Notes: a model not told the origin generated them from the letters alone. Shown: positions 26,254-36,146, numbered from the stretch's first letter. The stretch: DNA of 64,000 nt from Ahniella affigens (GCF_003015185.1 NZ_CP027860.1:5859001-5923000), one strand, 5' to 3'. Made by a program: numbers and translations.

Positions 26254-28320
26254 TCAAGCATCCGCAAACCGCGCCTGTTGCCCAATCCAGCGCCGCATCA
26301 GGCGCTCGGCGGCTTCGGGCGCGTGTTCGAGCATCCAGTCTGCGGCAGCACTGACATGCGGGAGCTGTTCGGCATGCTGGCTCAGGTTCGCGATGCGGAA
26401 GGCTAGTTCGCCAGTCTGGCGGGTGCCGAGCAACTCGCCGGGGCCGCGCAATTGCAAATCGCGTTCGGCGATCTTGAAACCATCTTCGGTTTCGCGGAGC
26501 ACGTTCAGGCGCTCGCGGGCAAGCGCACCGAGCGGGGGTTGGTACATCAGTACGCAGCTCGATGCGATGCGGCCGCGGCCAACCCGGCCGCGCAATTGAT
26601 GCAGCTGGGAGAGGCCCATTCGTTCGGCATTCTCGATGATCATCAGGCTCGCATTCGGGACATCGACGCCGACTTCAATGACGGTGGTGGCAACAAGCAG
26701 CCGCAGCGCGCCGGACTGGAACGCATCCATCGTCGCGCGCTTGTCTTTGCTTTTCATCCGGCCATGCAGCAATCCGATCGGCAAGTCTGGCAACGACTCG
26801 GTCAGCAGCTTGAAGGTGGCCTCGGCGGCCTGCGCTTCGAGTTGTTCGGATTCTTCGATCAACGGGCAAACCCAATAAGCCTGCCGGCCTTCGGCGCAGG
26901 CGGCGCGGATGCGTTCAATCACTTCGTCGCGTCGGCTGTTGCTGATCACTTTCGTCGCGACGGGTGTGCGCCCGGGCGGCAACTCGTCGATGACGGACAC
27001 ATCCAAATCCGCATAAAGCGACATGGCCAACGTGCGTGGAATCGGCGTTGCGGTCATCACCAACTGGTGTGGCACCAGCGCGCCCAGGCCTTTCTCGCGC
27101 AAGCTCAAGCGTTGATGCACACCGAAGCGATGTTGCTCGTCGATGACGATCAGGCTCAGTGCCCGAAAGCGCACTTGGTCCTGGATCAACGCGTGCGTGC
27201 CGACTACAACGTCGGCATCGCCGGCGATGTCAGCCAGCGCCTTGTCGCGGGCCTTGCCTTTGATCTTGCCGGATAGGTGCACCACCCGGATGCCAAGGGG
27301 ACTCAGCCACCGATCGACATTTCGATAGTGCTGTTCGGCCAGCAATTCGGTTGGCGCCAGTAGCGCAGTCTGTACGCCCGCATCGGCCGCTGATGCCGCC
27401 GCAATCGCGGCGACGACGGTCTTGCCCGAACCGACATCGCCTTGCACTAGTCGCATCATGGGCTTGCCGCAGGCCAAGTCACGATCCAGTTCGCTGAGCA
27501 CGCGCGTCTGCGCGCCCGTAAGCTGGAACGGGAGTGCCTTCAACAGCGGCTTGCGGCGCTTGCCCGCAATGATCCGGGTTGCCGGCAATTGTTGGGTGAG
27601 TTTCCGGATCTGCCGGAGACTGATCTGATGGGCCAATAATTCGTCGAACGCGAGTCGGCGCTGAGCGGGGTGTTGCTGCGCGAGCAGGTCCGCGACGTCA
27701 TCGGGCCCCGGTCGATGCACGGTCAGCAGACTCTCGCGCAATCCGGGCAAGTCGTGTCGGACCCTGAGGTCAACTGGCAGCAGTTCGAAGTCCGACTCCG
27801 GAGGCAAGCGCGTCAGCGCCTCCTGAATCAGCCGCTGTATGGTTTTCTGGCCAAGCCCTTCGGTCAACGGATACACCGGCGTCAGCGCATCGGCCAAAGG
27901 CGTGTCGGCCAGCACGCGGGTGTAACTGGGATGGATCATTTCCAGGCAGTCTTTACCCAGCCGCACATCACCGTAAACGCGAAAGCGCGCGCCGGCCTGA
28001 AAGCTCGCCGCCTGGGCGCTATGGAAATGGATGAAGCGCAGCACGAGTGTGCCCAGACTGTCGTCGCTGATGGCGACTTTCAGCTGCGGGCGAAAGCGAA
28101 AGCCGCGTTCGACGGCTTCGACCAGCCCCTCGACCTGCGCCGTCTGACCCGGGATCAGGTCCCGGATCGGAGTCAGCTGAGTCCGATCCTCAAACCGGAG
28201 CGGCAGATGGAACCAGAGGTCGGCGAGGGTGACGAGCGACAGCTTGGCCAGTGTCTCGCGGACAGCCGGGCCCACGCCCTTGAGGACGCTGACCGAGGTC
28301 GACTCGAGCCCGGGGCTCAT
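26254..28320 (-). CDS. recG: ATP-dependent DNA helicase RecG
   Basis: RecG remodels stalled replication forks and branches Holliday junctions. The 688-residue length and all helicase motifs are present: Walker A GDVGSGKT, DEQH-type motif II in VIDEQHRFGVHQR, motif III TATPIPRT, and the C-terminal QLRGRVGRG (motif VI). The N-terminus has the wedge/OB region (LADLWFHLPLRFEDRTQLTPIRDL) that grips the fork. The C-terminal ending LMRRWIGQQARFADA is typical of gammaproteobacterial RecG. It lies 26 bases downstream of ridA on the same strand. The SLOG-patatin operon begins 137 bases further on. Confidence 0.96.
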   Translation of the reverse strand: MSPGLESTSVSVLKGVGPAVRETLAKLSLVTLADLWFHLPLRFEDRTQLTPIRDLIPGQTAQVEGLVEAVERGFRFRPQLKVAISDDSLGTLVLRFIHFHSAQAASFQAGARFRVYGDVRLGKDCLEMIHPSYTRVLADTPLADALTPVYPLTEGLGQKTIQRLIQEALTRLPPESDFELLPVDLRVRHDLPGLRESLLTVHRPGPDDVADLLAQQHPAQRRLAFDELLAHQISLRQIRKLTQQLPATRIIAGKRRKPLLKALPFQLTGAQTRVLSELDRDLACGKPMMRLVQGDVGSGKTVVAAIAAASAADAGVQTALLAPTELLAEQHYRNVDRWLSPLGIRVVHLSGKIKGKARDKALADIAGDADVVVGTHALIQDQVRFRALSLIVIDEQHRFGVHQRLSLREKGLGALVPHQLVMTATPIPRTLAMSLYADLDVSVIDELPPGRTPVATKVISNSRRDEVIERIRAACAEGRQAYWVCPLIEESEQLEAQAAEATFKLLTESLPDLPIGLLHGRMKSKDKRATMDAFQSGALRLLVATTVIEVGVDVPNASLMIIENAERMGLSQLHQLRGRVGRGRIASSCVLMYQPPLGALARERLNVLRETEDGFKIAERDLQLRGPGELLGTRQTGELAFRIANLSQHAEQLPHVSAAADWMLEHAPEAAERLMRRWIGQQARFADA

Positions 28321-28346
28321 CCGCGTTCAGGTTGACCCGTGCCGGC

Positions 28347-28730
28347 TCAATCGAGGACGACGATCGCGTCCATCTCGACCTCGGCGCCCTTCGGAAGCTG
28401 CGCCACGCCAATGGCGGCCCGGGCCGGGTAGGGCTGGCTGAAATATTCGGCCATGATCCGGTTCACCTCCGGGAAGTGCTTGAGATCGGTCAGGAAGACA
28501 TTCAGCTTGACGATGTCTTTCAATTCGCCGCCGGCGGCCTTGCAAAGTGCCTGGAGGTTGTCGAAGACGCGCCGGATTTGCGGATCGATCGGTCCGGTGA
28601 TCAGTTCGCCGGTTCCGGGAACGAGGGGAATCTGGCCGGACAAGTAAACGGTCTGGCCGACCTTGACCGCCTGGGAGTAGGTGCCGATCGCCGCCGGAGC
28701 GTCCGGGGTGTCGATAATGGTTCGAGCCAT
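28347..28730 (-). CDS. ridA: RidA family reactive intermediate deaminase
   Basis: RidA hydrolyses toxic enamine/imine intermediates from amino-acid metabolism to keto acids. The start [22 protein letters not shown] at 28730 has GGAG upstream; the longer frame to 28880 is unlikely. Signature motifs are [32 protein letters not shown] and the C-terminal [24 protein letters not shown], which contains the ligand-binding arginine. The 127-residue length is standard for the trimeric family. It is the first gene of a ridA-recG transcript. Confidence 0.94.
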   Translation of the reverse strand: MARTIIDTPDAPAAIGTYSQAVKVGQTVYLSGQIPLVPGTGELITGPIDPQIRRVFDNLQALCKAAGGELKDIVKLNVFLTDLKHFPEVNRIMAEYFSQPYPARAAIGVAQLPKGAEVEMDAIVVLD

Positions 28731-28888
28731 GATGCGTCTCCAGAAAGGCGGAATTCTGGCGGCAGTGGCAGGTATCGACAAGCGATTGCGGCCGGAAAGC
28801 TGTGTCTCACGAACGTGTGCGACGAAACAAGCCTTCACAATTCCGTCGTCCATCGGCGGTTTTCGTTTCCAAACCGTCATATCCCACT

Positions 28889-28906
28889 GTTAAACTTCCG
28901 TTTAAC
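28889..28906. promoter_or_regulatory. palindrome GTTAAAC-N4-GTTTAAC, possible operator
   Basis: A perfect 7-bp inverted repeat with a four-base TTCC spacer sits about 70 bases upstream of the TonB receptor start and in the divergent ridA-receptor intergenic region. The AT-rich dyad stands out in GC-rich DNA and resembles a dimeric repressor operator. No regulator is identified. Confidence 0.4.
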
Positions 28907-28975
28907 CCGTCCCGCCCTCCGAGTGGCTGCGGTGCCGGGCGGGAAGTTGTTTCCATAAACCAAAGAAGGTGAAAC

Positions 28976-31900
28976 ATGAACCAGCGAGTAGCTCTGCAAT
29001 TCGCATTGTGGTTGATGCTGGCCCTGTTTGCGGCGATGCCTGCGTTTGCGCAGAACACATCGTCGGCAATCTCCGGCCGCATCGTTGATGAAACGGGGGC
29101 GCCTGTCGCAGGCGCGACAGTGGAAATCGAGCACGTGCCGTCGGGTACGCGCAAGTCGACAACGTCAAATGAGGACGGTCGTTTCGCGGCGCAGGGTCTG
29201 CGCGTCGGCGGTCCGTACAATGTGACGGCTTCGTCGGCGGGCAAGAACAACGCCGGCAAGAGCGATGTCTATCTGCTCCTCGGCGAAACCACCACGGTCA
29301 ACCTGAACATGGCTGTCGAAGCCACCGATCTGGCCACGGTTGAAGTCGTCGCCAGCGCTGCTGCGAACGTGTTCAATGCCGAAGCGATGGGTGCTGGTAC
29401 GGCGATCGATCGCGCCACGATTGACGCGCTGCCGTCGATCAACCGCGACCTGCAGGACTACGCTCGTCTGGATCCGCGCATTTCGCAGACCGACAAGGAA
29501 CGCGGCGAAATTTCGGCCCTCGGCCAAAACACCCGCTTCAACTCGATCACGATCGACTCCGTGTCGACCAATGACACGTTTGGTTTGGAATCGAACAACC
29601 TGCCGACCGCGCGTCAGCCGGTGTCGCTGGACGCGATCGACTCCGTGCAGATCAACGTCACCAACTACGACGTCAATCAGCGCGGCTACACGGGCGCCAA
29701 CATCAACGCCGTTACCAAGTCGGGTACCAATGAGTTCCACGGTTCGGTCTACACGACCTATCGTGACAACGACATGATCCGCAAGACGGACGACCGCGGC
29801 GTCGACTTCACCAGCTTCAAGGAAGACACCACGCTCGGCGCCACCATCGGCGGTCCAATCATCAAGGACGTGCTGTTCTTCTTCATCAACCTGGAATCGG
29901 CCAAGATCAAGTCGCCAGCGGCTGACTACGGCTCGACCCCGCTGGATCGCGCCACGGGTGGCATCAGCACGGCCCAGGTTAACGAAGTCATCGGCATTGC
30001 CCAAGGTTACGGCATGGATCCGGGCGACCTGTTCTCGGTCGGTAACGACACGAAGGTCGACACGGCGCTGCTGCGTCTGGACTGGAACATCAGCGACACG
30101 CAACGTGCCGCCCTGCGCTATTCGACCACCGACCAGAGCCAGTTCATTCAGCCGGGCTTTGGCGTCAACTTCTTCTCCCTGAGCAGCCACTGGTATTCGC
30201 AGGAGAAGGAATTCGACAACGCGGTGTTCGAACTGTTCAGCGACTGGAACGACTGGTTCTCGACCGAAGCGCGCGTCAGCTACCGTGACTATGCCTCGGT
30301 GCCGGACATCTATGCCGCGCAGCCGCAGGTGCAGGTGGACTTTGGTTCGCAGAGCTTCCGCTTTGGTACGGAGCAGTTCCGTCACCAGAACGTGCTCGAA
30401 ACCGAAACCTACAACGCCTACTTCGCAGGCAACATGTACTTCGGCGACCACACGCTGAAGCTCGGCTTCGACTGGGAACAAAACGACGTCTACAACCTGT
30501 TCCTGGAATCGAACTTTGGTCAGTACCGCTTCGGCAGCACGACCAATTTCCGCAACGGCATCTATCGTGAATACGTGGTGCGTGTCGCCACCTCTGGCAA
30601 CATCGACGATGCCGCCGCCAACTTCTCGATGGACAACTGGGGCTTCTTTGCTCAGGACACCTGGGCCGTCAACTACAACCTGAACCTGATGTACGGTTTC
30701 CGTGTTGATCGTCCTGGTACCGACAGCCATCCGGTCTATAACTCGGCGTTCGAAACCACGTTCGGCCTGCGTAACGACGAAAACCAGAGCGAAAGCGCGA
30801 TCTTCCAGCCGCGCCTTGGTTTCAACTACACGTTCGACACCGATCGTCCGATGCAAGCTCGCGGTGGTTTCGGTCTGTTCCAAGGTTCTGCTGCCAACGT
30901 CTGGTTGTCGAACCCGTTCACGAACAACGGCCGCACGATCTCGATCTTCGGTTGCGGTTTCGCTGGTTCGACGGCCAACTGCCCGACGACTGCGCCGCCA
31001 GCCGGTCGCGAGTTCTCGGCTGATCCGAATGACCAGCCGATCTTCGGCACCGCCCGCGCTGACGTCGACCTGTTGGCCCCTGGCCTGAAGCAGCCGTCCG
31101 TGTGGAAGGGTAACCTGGCGTTCGAACACGAACTGCCGTGGATGGGCATGATTGCTGGCTTCGAAGCCATCTTCACGCAAGTCGAAAATGGCATCTATTA
31201 CGAGCACCTGAACCTCGGCCGCGTCAGCCGCCAGGGCCAGGACGGTCGTAACCTGTACTGGGTCAACACCAACCCGAGCCAATACACCGCCTCCAGCGGT
31301 TTCTTTGGCGCGACGAGCAACGCCCGTGGCGGCGCCAACCAGGCCTTCCGCGAAGTCCTGCTGGCCAAGAACACCGGCAAGGGCAACGGCGAGAGCTACA
31401 CCCTGTCGCTGCAGAAGCCGTTCCGTGACGAAGCCGACTGGTCGGCCAGCGTTGCATACACGTTTGCTGATGCTTCGGAAGTTTCCGGCCTGACCTCCAG
31501 CCGCGCGATCTCGAACTGGGCCAGCCGCGCCATCCTGAACCCGAACGAAGAAGTCTCGTCGCGTTCGCCGTATGTCGTGAATGATCGCCTGAATGGCTCG
31601 TTCACCAAGCGCTGGAAGTTCTTCGGTGACAACACCACCGAGTTCTCGCTGTTCTATGAAGTGCGTCAGGGCAAGCCGTACTCCTGGACCTTCAACAACG
31701 ACGCCAACGGTGACGGCCTCGCCGGCAACGACCTGATGTACATCCCGGTTGCTCCGGGTGACGTCCTGTTCGTTGGCGCCGACGCTGCTGCCCGCGCCGC
31801 TGAAGAAGCGCTGTTCTGGGAACGCGTGAACCAACTCGGCTTGGAAGGCTATGCCGGTCAGACGATCGACCGCAACACCGAATACTCGCCGTGGACCAAT

Positions 31901-32194
31901 AACTTCGACGTGCGCCTGAGCCAGGAAATTCCGCTGTGGTTTGACCACAAGGCGGACGTGTGGCTCGACATCCTCAACGTCGGCAACCTGCTGAACAAGG
32001 ACTGGGGCGAAATCGACGAAGTGTTCTTCCAGTCGAATGGCGCCCAGGCTCGCAGCTTCGTGAACTTCGCCGGTATCGATCCGGCCACGGGCCGCTACGT
32101 CTACGACGTGGTCAACACCGAACCGCTGGGTCGTCGCGACGTTCGCGCCGAATCGCGTTGGGCGATCGCTGTCGGCTTCCGCTATCGCTTCTAA
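28976..32194 (+). CDS. TonB-dependent receptor, Oar-like, with N-terminal carboxypeptidase-regulatory domain
   Basis: This 1072-residue outer-membrane protein has a signal peptide (residues 1-25, cleaved after AFA). A carboxypeptidase-D-regulatory-like domain follows at about 30-110 (SGRIVDETGAPVAGATVEIEH). A plug domain is next (about 130-250, with ALGQNTRFNSITIDSVSTND and NAVTKSGTNEFHGSVY), then a ~22-stranded barrel ending with the aromatic FRYRF signature. The architecture matches Oar/adhesin-type receptors abundant in Xanthomonadaceae and myxobacteria. It probably takes up large substrates or acts in adhesion. Codon use is strongly biased, which suggests high expression. A strong terminator follows. 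Confidence 0.93.
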   Translation: MNQRVALQFALWLMLALFAAMPAFAQNTSSAISGRIVDETGAPVAGATVEIEHVPSGTRKSTTSNEDGRFAAQGLRVGGPYNVTASSAGKNNAGKSDVYLLLGETTTVNLNMAVEATDLATVEVVASAAANVFNAEAMGAGTAIDRATIDALPSINRDLQDYARLDPRISQTDKERGEISALGQNTRFNSITIDSVSTNDTFGLESNNLPTARQPVSLDAIDSVQINVTNYDVNQRGYTGANINAVTKSGTNEFHGSVYTTYRDNDMIRKTDDRGVDFTSFKEDTTLGATIGGPIIKDVLFFFINLESAKIKSPAADYGSTPLDRATGGISTAQVNEVIGIAQGYGMDPGDLFSVGNDTKVDTALLRLDWNISDTQRAALRYSTTDQSQFIQPGFGVNFFSLSSHWYSQEKEFDNAVFELFSDWNDWFSTEARVSYRDYASVPDIYAAQPQVQVDFGSQSFRFGTEQFRHQNVLETETYNAYFAGNMYFGDHTLKLGFDWEQNDVYNLFLESNFGQYRFGSTTNFRNGIYREYVVRVATSGNIDDAAANFSMDNWGFFAQDTWAVNYNLNLMYGFRVDRPGTDSHPVYNSAFETTFGLRNDENQSESAIFQPRLGFNYTFDTDRPMQARGGFGLFQGSAANVWLSNPFTNNGRTISIFGCGFAGSTANCPTTAPPAGREFSADPNDQPIFGTARADVDLLAPGLKQPSVWKGNLAFEHELPWMGMIAGFEAIFTQVENGIYYEHLNLGRVSRQGQDGRNLYWVNTNPSQYTASSGFFGATSNARGGANQAFREVLLAKNTGKGNGESYTLSLQKPFRDEADWSASVAYTFADASEVSGLTSSRAISNWASRAILNPNEEVSSRSPYVVNDRLNGSFTKRWKFFGDNTTEFSLFYEVRQGKPYSWTFNNDANGDGLAGNDLMYIPVAPGDVLFVGADAAARAAEEALFWERVNQLGLEGYAGQTIDRNTEYSPWTNNFDVRLSQEIPLWFDHKADVWLDILNVGNLLNKDWGEIDEVFFQSNGAQARSFVNFAGIDPATGRYVYDVVNTEPLGRRDVRAESRWAIAVGFRYRF

Positions 32195-32216
32195 GCGAAC
32201 GCGCAAGCACGCAATA

Positions 32217-32250
32217 CCAAAACGGCCGGGGCAACCCGGCCGTTTTTTTG
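32217..32250 (+). terminator. rho-independent terminator of the TonB receptor gene
   Basis: A 10-bp stem, AACGGCCGGG (32221-32230) with CCCGGCCGTT (32235-32244), closes on GCAA and is followed by a T-run. It lies 26 bases past the stop. Confidence 0.9.
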
Positions 32251-32401
32251 TTCTCAAAATGCGCGATGTGCGACGTCTGATTTGGCGCAGTTGTCAGCGG
32301 ACGCGGGCAGCAGTCGGCGTGGCCATCGCCGACACTCAGGCCGAAGGGCAAATCACGAATCAATTGGGCAAGGATCGCCGACGCAGTGCTCGTCAGCCCC
32401 G

Positions 32402-32941
32402 TCAATGCCCTTTCAGCAGCACAATGACCGCGCCAGACCCACCATCGTTGTGCCGGGCTGAGCGAAAGGCGATCACGTCCCCACGTTGACGGAGCATGCG
32501 GTCGGTCAGTCCTTTCAGAACCGGACCCTGTTCCTTCGAGCGCATGCCCTTGCCGTGAATGATCTTGACGCACAGATTGCCGGCGTCAATGCATTCATTC
32601 AGAAAATCGCGAATGGCCAGGCGTGCTTCAGCCTGTGTCATAGAGTGCAGATCAATGGTATCGCGCACACTGAACTGGCCACGACCGAGCTTGGACAGCA
32701 GCTTCGGTGCGTACCCATCCTTCAGATAGCGAAGCGGCTCGGCGGCATCCGGATCCAGCGATTCCGGCAGCGGCATCAGCAGTTCTTCGGTGACGCGCCG
32801 CTCGTCCAGCAGTCGTTGTCGCGGATGCGGGCGCACGGGTTTGGCTTCGGGTTCGGCCAGATCCGAATGCACGCGCTGGACCTCGCCAATCGACTCGAGG
32901 AACAGGTTGCGATCGGCATCGGACACGTTGCGGCGACTCAT
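32402..32941 (-). CDS. Smr domain protein (SmrA/MutS2 C-terminal-like)
   Basis: The start at 32941 overlaps the upstream glycosyltransferase stop by ATGA; the longer frame is rejected. Of 179 residues, the C-terminal ~90 form the Smr domain: TIDLHSMTQAEARLAIRDFLNECIDAG, then VKIIHGKGMRS with the conserved HGKG. Stand-alone Smr proteins nick or cleave branched nucleic acids or mRNA. The N-terminal region is charged and probably flexible (DLAEPEAKPVRPHP). The gene is coupled to the polysaccharide glycosyltransferase upstream, but it is unlikely to act in sugar metabolism itself. No terminator is clear downstream. Confidence 0.88.
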   Translation of the reverse strand: MSRRNVSDADRNLFLESIGEVQRVHSDLAEPEAKPVRPHPRQRLLDERRVTEELLMPLPESLDPDAAEPLRYLKDGYAPKLLSKLGRGQFSVRDTIDLHSMTQAEARLAIRDFLNECIDAGNLCVKIIHGKGMRSKEQGPVLKGLTDRMLRQRGDVIAFRSARHNDGGSGAVIVLLKGH

Positions 32942-34041
32942 GATGCAGGCTCCAGGTGGGCGCGCAGAGCAGCCGCCACGGCACGCCATTCGCCCACATC
33001 GGCCCGAGCATACGCCTGCCGATGTGCACCTTGAATCAAGGTGTGGACGTCTGATGCGGCGGCACCAATAAACAGAATCGGCTTGGCCGAATCGATGCAC
33101 GCATAGACTTTCGACGGGAGCACCAGGCCGACGAACGCATCGGCCAGACAGATCACATGCAGATCGGCCGCCAACAGCACGCCGGGCAGCTCCGACAACG
33201 GACACGGCGCGGTGTGGGCGACGGTGATGCCCAGCTGCAAGGCACTGTCCCGGACCGCCTCAGCACGCGCACCGGTTGCGTTCAACCACAGTCCGATCCG
33301 CTCTCGCTCTGCCAACGACAAGGCCGCGAGACCCGCCAGGAACGTGTCGGCATCATGCGCCACCCCCCAGTTGCCCGAGTACAGCACAATGGTCTTGCCG
33401 CGCAACGCATCCGGCGGCGTTGCGGCGTGCGCGCCGTCGAAGGAAACCGGTGACACATCGCGACGGAGATCAATGCGATCGGCGCGAATGCCATGTGCGA
33501 GCAAGCGCTGCCGCTGATCTTCGGCGATGATCTCCATCACATCGACGCGTCGTCGCCAAAACCATGTGAGTTGCTGAAGCGCGCGCAGAAACCAGGATGC
33601 GCGAGGCTTGGTCGCGATCAAACACTCAGGATGAAAATCGGCAATGCGATATCGCAGCCGACCCGCCATGAATGGTTTGAGTGGAACAATGAAATGCAGC
33701 AGGTACGGCGGCGAACCCGTAAACACCACCTCATCGGATGTGCGCAGTTGGCGGCGCGCAGCCCACAAGAGGCTGATATTGGCGGTCAGCGTCCACCAGG
33801 CGCGCTGCAGCACCGCAGACCGATCATAGGTTCTGCGATGAATGCGGATCACCGTGAGATGACCGTCGCCGCACGTGGCTTCTTCAGCACTGGCAGCAGT
33901 CGACGAGAACCCCACCAGACACACGCTGTGGCCCTCGGCCGCCAGCTTCTCGGCATGCTGCAGGGCGTACTGGCCAATCGCGCCGAAATCCGGTGGCAGC
34001 CAATCGGCCAAGAGCAGGATCGAGCGCCTCGATTCAGTCAC
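32938..34041 (-). CDS. glycosyltransferase (GT-B, family 4-like)
   Basis: This protein of about 367 residues has a GT-B layout. The N-terminal donor/acceptor half starts SILLLADWLPPDFGAIGQYALQHAEKLA. The C-terminal half has VLYSGNWGVAHDADTFL and a LLAADLHVICLADAFVGLVLPSKVY stretch, the E/E-type sugar-nucleotide site of GT4 enzymes in a divergent form. I use the GTG start at 34041, which overlaps the upstream methyltransferase stop by 8 bases; an ATG at 34095 is possible. It acts in cytoplasmic polysaccharide assembly. The sugar is unknown. Confidence 0.8.
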   Translation of the reverse strand: MTESRRSILLLADWLPPDFGAIGQYALQHAEKLAAEGHSVCLVGFSSTAASAEEATCGDGHLTVIRIHRRTYDRSAVLQRAWWTLTANISLLWAARRQLRTSDEVVFTGSPPYLLHFIVPLKPFMAGRLRYRIADFHPECLIATKPRASWFLRALQQLTWFWRRRVDVMEIIAEDQRQRLLAHGIRADRIDLRRDVSPVSFDGAHAATPPDALRGKTIVLYSGNWGVAHDADTFLAGLAALSLAERERIGLWLNATGARAEAVRDSALQLGITVAHTAPCPLSELPGVLLAADLHVICLADAFVGLVLPSKVYACIDSAKPILFIGAAASDVHTLIQGAHRQAYARADVGEWRAVAAALRAHLEPAS

Positions 34042-34702
34042 TGAGCGGGCTCTGCCGTCCTGTCGGGCAAATCCGGATGCTGTCTTCGGCCACACTGACC
34101 GTCAGGTCCGGGCGCCTGGCCGCAACAAACGCGGTGATGGCCGCGATGGTTGGATACGCCGGGTCACTGCCAAAACAGCGCGCATCGTCGATCACAATGA
34201 GGTGCTGCGGCGCCTTGATTTCAAGAATCGCCGCGAGCTCTTCCAGAATGGGCGTGTCCTTGTCGCCGCGGGCAGTGTCGCCTGCCGAGTAATGGCCATC
34301 GAGCCAGAACAGCGCCGGTCGATCGAGTTTTGGAAGCAGATTCTTGATCTCGACGCCGCTGTCGCCCTGGATCAGTTCAATATGCGGTTTGTCAGCGAAG
34401 CGTTCGCGCGCGCGCTGCCACAGTTCTTGGCTCAGTTCGATGGAATAGAGTTTGTCGAAATCGGCCGCCAGGGCCGCGAGCATGTCGCCTCGAAATGTGC
34501 CAGTCTCGACCAGAATGGGGGTTTGAAAGGCGTTGGCATGCGCCCGCAGAAACCGCTGTTTGACGATATGCGGTGGTGGTGCGGGACGCCCGGCAGCCCG
34601 CCAGTCCAAGAGCGCTCGTTGGTCCCGACGGCGGTCGACCTGGCGTTTCAGTGGCGCCCACAACGGCGTTGCCCTCAGAATGGATTTGAAAAGCTCGTAC
34701 AT
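34034..34702 (-). CDS. class I SAM-dependent methyltransferase-like protein
   Basis: I use the start MYELFKSILRA at 34702. The 222-residue protein has the SAM-binding Rossmann motif I ETGTFRGDMLAALA, followed by LYSIELSQELWQRARERF and an acidic motif WLDGHYSAGD. The pattern matches a family of methyltransferase-like proteins found in polysaccharide clusters. It could methylate a sugar hydroxyl or amine. The region upstream, to 34872, is divergent with a glycosyltransferase gene and probably holds promoters for both directions. Confidence 0.7.
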   Translation of the reverse strand: MYELFKSILRATPLWAPLKRQVDRRRDQRALLDWRAAGRPAPPPHIVKQRFLRAHANAFQTPILVETGTFRGDMLAALAADFDKLYSIELSQELWQRARERFADKPHIELIQGDSGVEIKNLLPKLDRPALFWLDGHYSAGDTARGDKDTPILEELAAILEIKAPQHLIVIDDARCFGSDPAYPTIAAITAFVAARRPDLTVSVAEDSIRICPTGRQSPLSD

Positions 34703-34872
34703 GCATGGATCCCTGACAATCCTTGCATTGAAAAGGCCCGCGGCAGGCGCGTCAAGCAAAGATTGTCGGTCAACTGTGACAAGTATCCACACGCCGCCTG
34801 CGGCAGGCTCAAAACGGGCGCGGCGTTCGTCCGGGACTGCCCGTTCGCGCGGGGGCGTGCTTCAATGTCGAC

Positions 34873-36120
34873 ATGAAGCGCCTGCTGATTGTCAGTCCGA
34901 GTTTCCTGCCCAGCACGTCGGCCGATATGCATCGCGTCCGTCTGCTGGCACCGTACGCGCACGCCCGGGGCTGGGCGCTCGAGATTCTGTGTGTGCGCCC
35001 AGAAGACCACGGGGCGCCGCAAGACCCCACGTTGCTGGCGGCTTTCCCGGACGACATCCCGATCCATCGGGTCCCCAGTCCGTCGGCGCGCTGGCATCGC
35101 TGGCTCGGGATGGGCAGTCTGTATCGCCGCTGCCGGCCGGCCTTGCAGACTGCCGGCGACCGACTGCTGATGGAGCGTGCGTTCGATCTCGTCTATTTCA
35201 GCAGCACGGCGTTCGACACATTCACCTTGGGGCCACGGTGGCGGCGCCACTTCGGCGTGCCGTTTGTATTGGACTATCAAGACCCCTGGCGCAACGATTA
35301 CTACCGGCGGCAGCGGATTCGCCCCCCAGGCGGTTGGCTGAAGTTCTCGCTCGGACAGCTACCTGCAAGGTGGCGCGAGCCTGCCGTGCTGCGCATGGCC
35401 GCCGGCATCACTGCCGTTACGCCTCGATACGTGGACGACTTGAAGCGCCGCTATGGCGTGATCCCGCCGTCGCGGGTGCTGCCGTTCCCCGCGGATCTGA
35501 CACCGTTGCCTGAGCTGGCCTTGCGTGTGCCGCGGACGTGGACATCGGTAGGACGGGGCGGCACCGACTTGCAGCCGGCCGCCGCCGCGCTCGCGGCGGC
35601 GATGTCCGCGTTGAGCAGCGACGCCAAAACGGCGTTGCAAGGTCTCGAATTGCGGTTCATCGGCACGTCCTACGCGCCGGCGGGCCAGGGAATTCCGAGT
35701 ATTGCGCCGGGATTGAATGTGCCGTCGGAATTCCGAGTGACGGAGCAGACCGAGCGCGTGCCAGTCGCCGACGCGCGCGCGCGCCAAGCGGAAAGCGAAC
35801 GGCTGATCGCGTTGTTGTCCGATGACCCGGGCTATCAGCCATCCAAGCTGGCGGGCCTGATCCAGAGCGGCAAGCCGCTTCTGATCGTGGCGCCGCGCGC
35901 GCACCGCGTGCATAGCGACTTGGCCAATGTCACCGGGGTCGTGTGTCTGCCCATAGACCCCCATGCGGTCTTTTCGGCGTCCGACGTAAAGGCGCTGCTC
36001 GCACCAACGGCCCCGGCCTGGACCGACGCGCATCGCGCGGCCTTCGACCCGCAGCATCACGCGGAGGCGCTATTCGCGTTTTTCGAAGAGGTCTTCTTTG
36101 CGCAGAAGGTTCGGCGATGA
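34873..36120 (+). CDS. glycosyltransferase family 4-like, reversed within the cluster
   Basis: This 415-residue protein begins MKRLLIVSPSFLPSTSADMHRVRLLAPYAHARGW, typical of the N-terminal Rossmann half of GT-B enzymes. A DPWRNDYYRR motif and a later SKLAGLIQSGKPLLIVAPR (donor-binding region) support the fold. It is the only polysaccharide gene on the plus strand between 32 and 64 kb and converges on the WcaF-like gene. It therefore has its own promoter, in the 34703-34872 gap. The sugar donor is unknown. Confidence 0.8.
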   Translation: MKRLLIVSPSFLPSTSADMHRVRLLAPYAHARGWALEILCVRPEDHGAPQDPTLLAAFPDDIPIHRVPSPSARWHRWLGMGSLYRRCRPALQTAGDRLLMERAFDLVYFSSTAFDTFTLGPRWRRHFGVPFVLDYQDPWRNDYYRRQRIRPPGGWLKFSLGQLPARWREPAVLRMAAGITAVTPRYVDDLKRRYGVIPPSRVLPFPADLTPLPELALRVPRTWTSVGRGGTDLQPAAAALAAAMSALSSDAKTALQGLELRFIGTSYAPAGQGIPSIAPGLNVPSEFRVTEQTERVPVADARARQAESERLIALLSDDPGYQPSKLAGLIQSGKPLLIVAPRAHRVHSDLANVTGVVCLPIDPHAVFSASDVKALLAPTAPAWTDAHRAAFDPQHHAEALFAFFEEVFFAQKVRR

Positions 36121-36146
36121 CCCAGGCGCCATCGCGCGCCGCCGAA

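Noticed and set aside
29165-32257. 1030-residue open frame antisense to the TonB receptor gene
   Set aside because: It is the mirror of a GC-biased, highly expressed gene. It has no domain motifs and its composition is R/V-rich as expected for an antisense frame.
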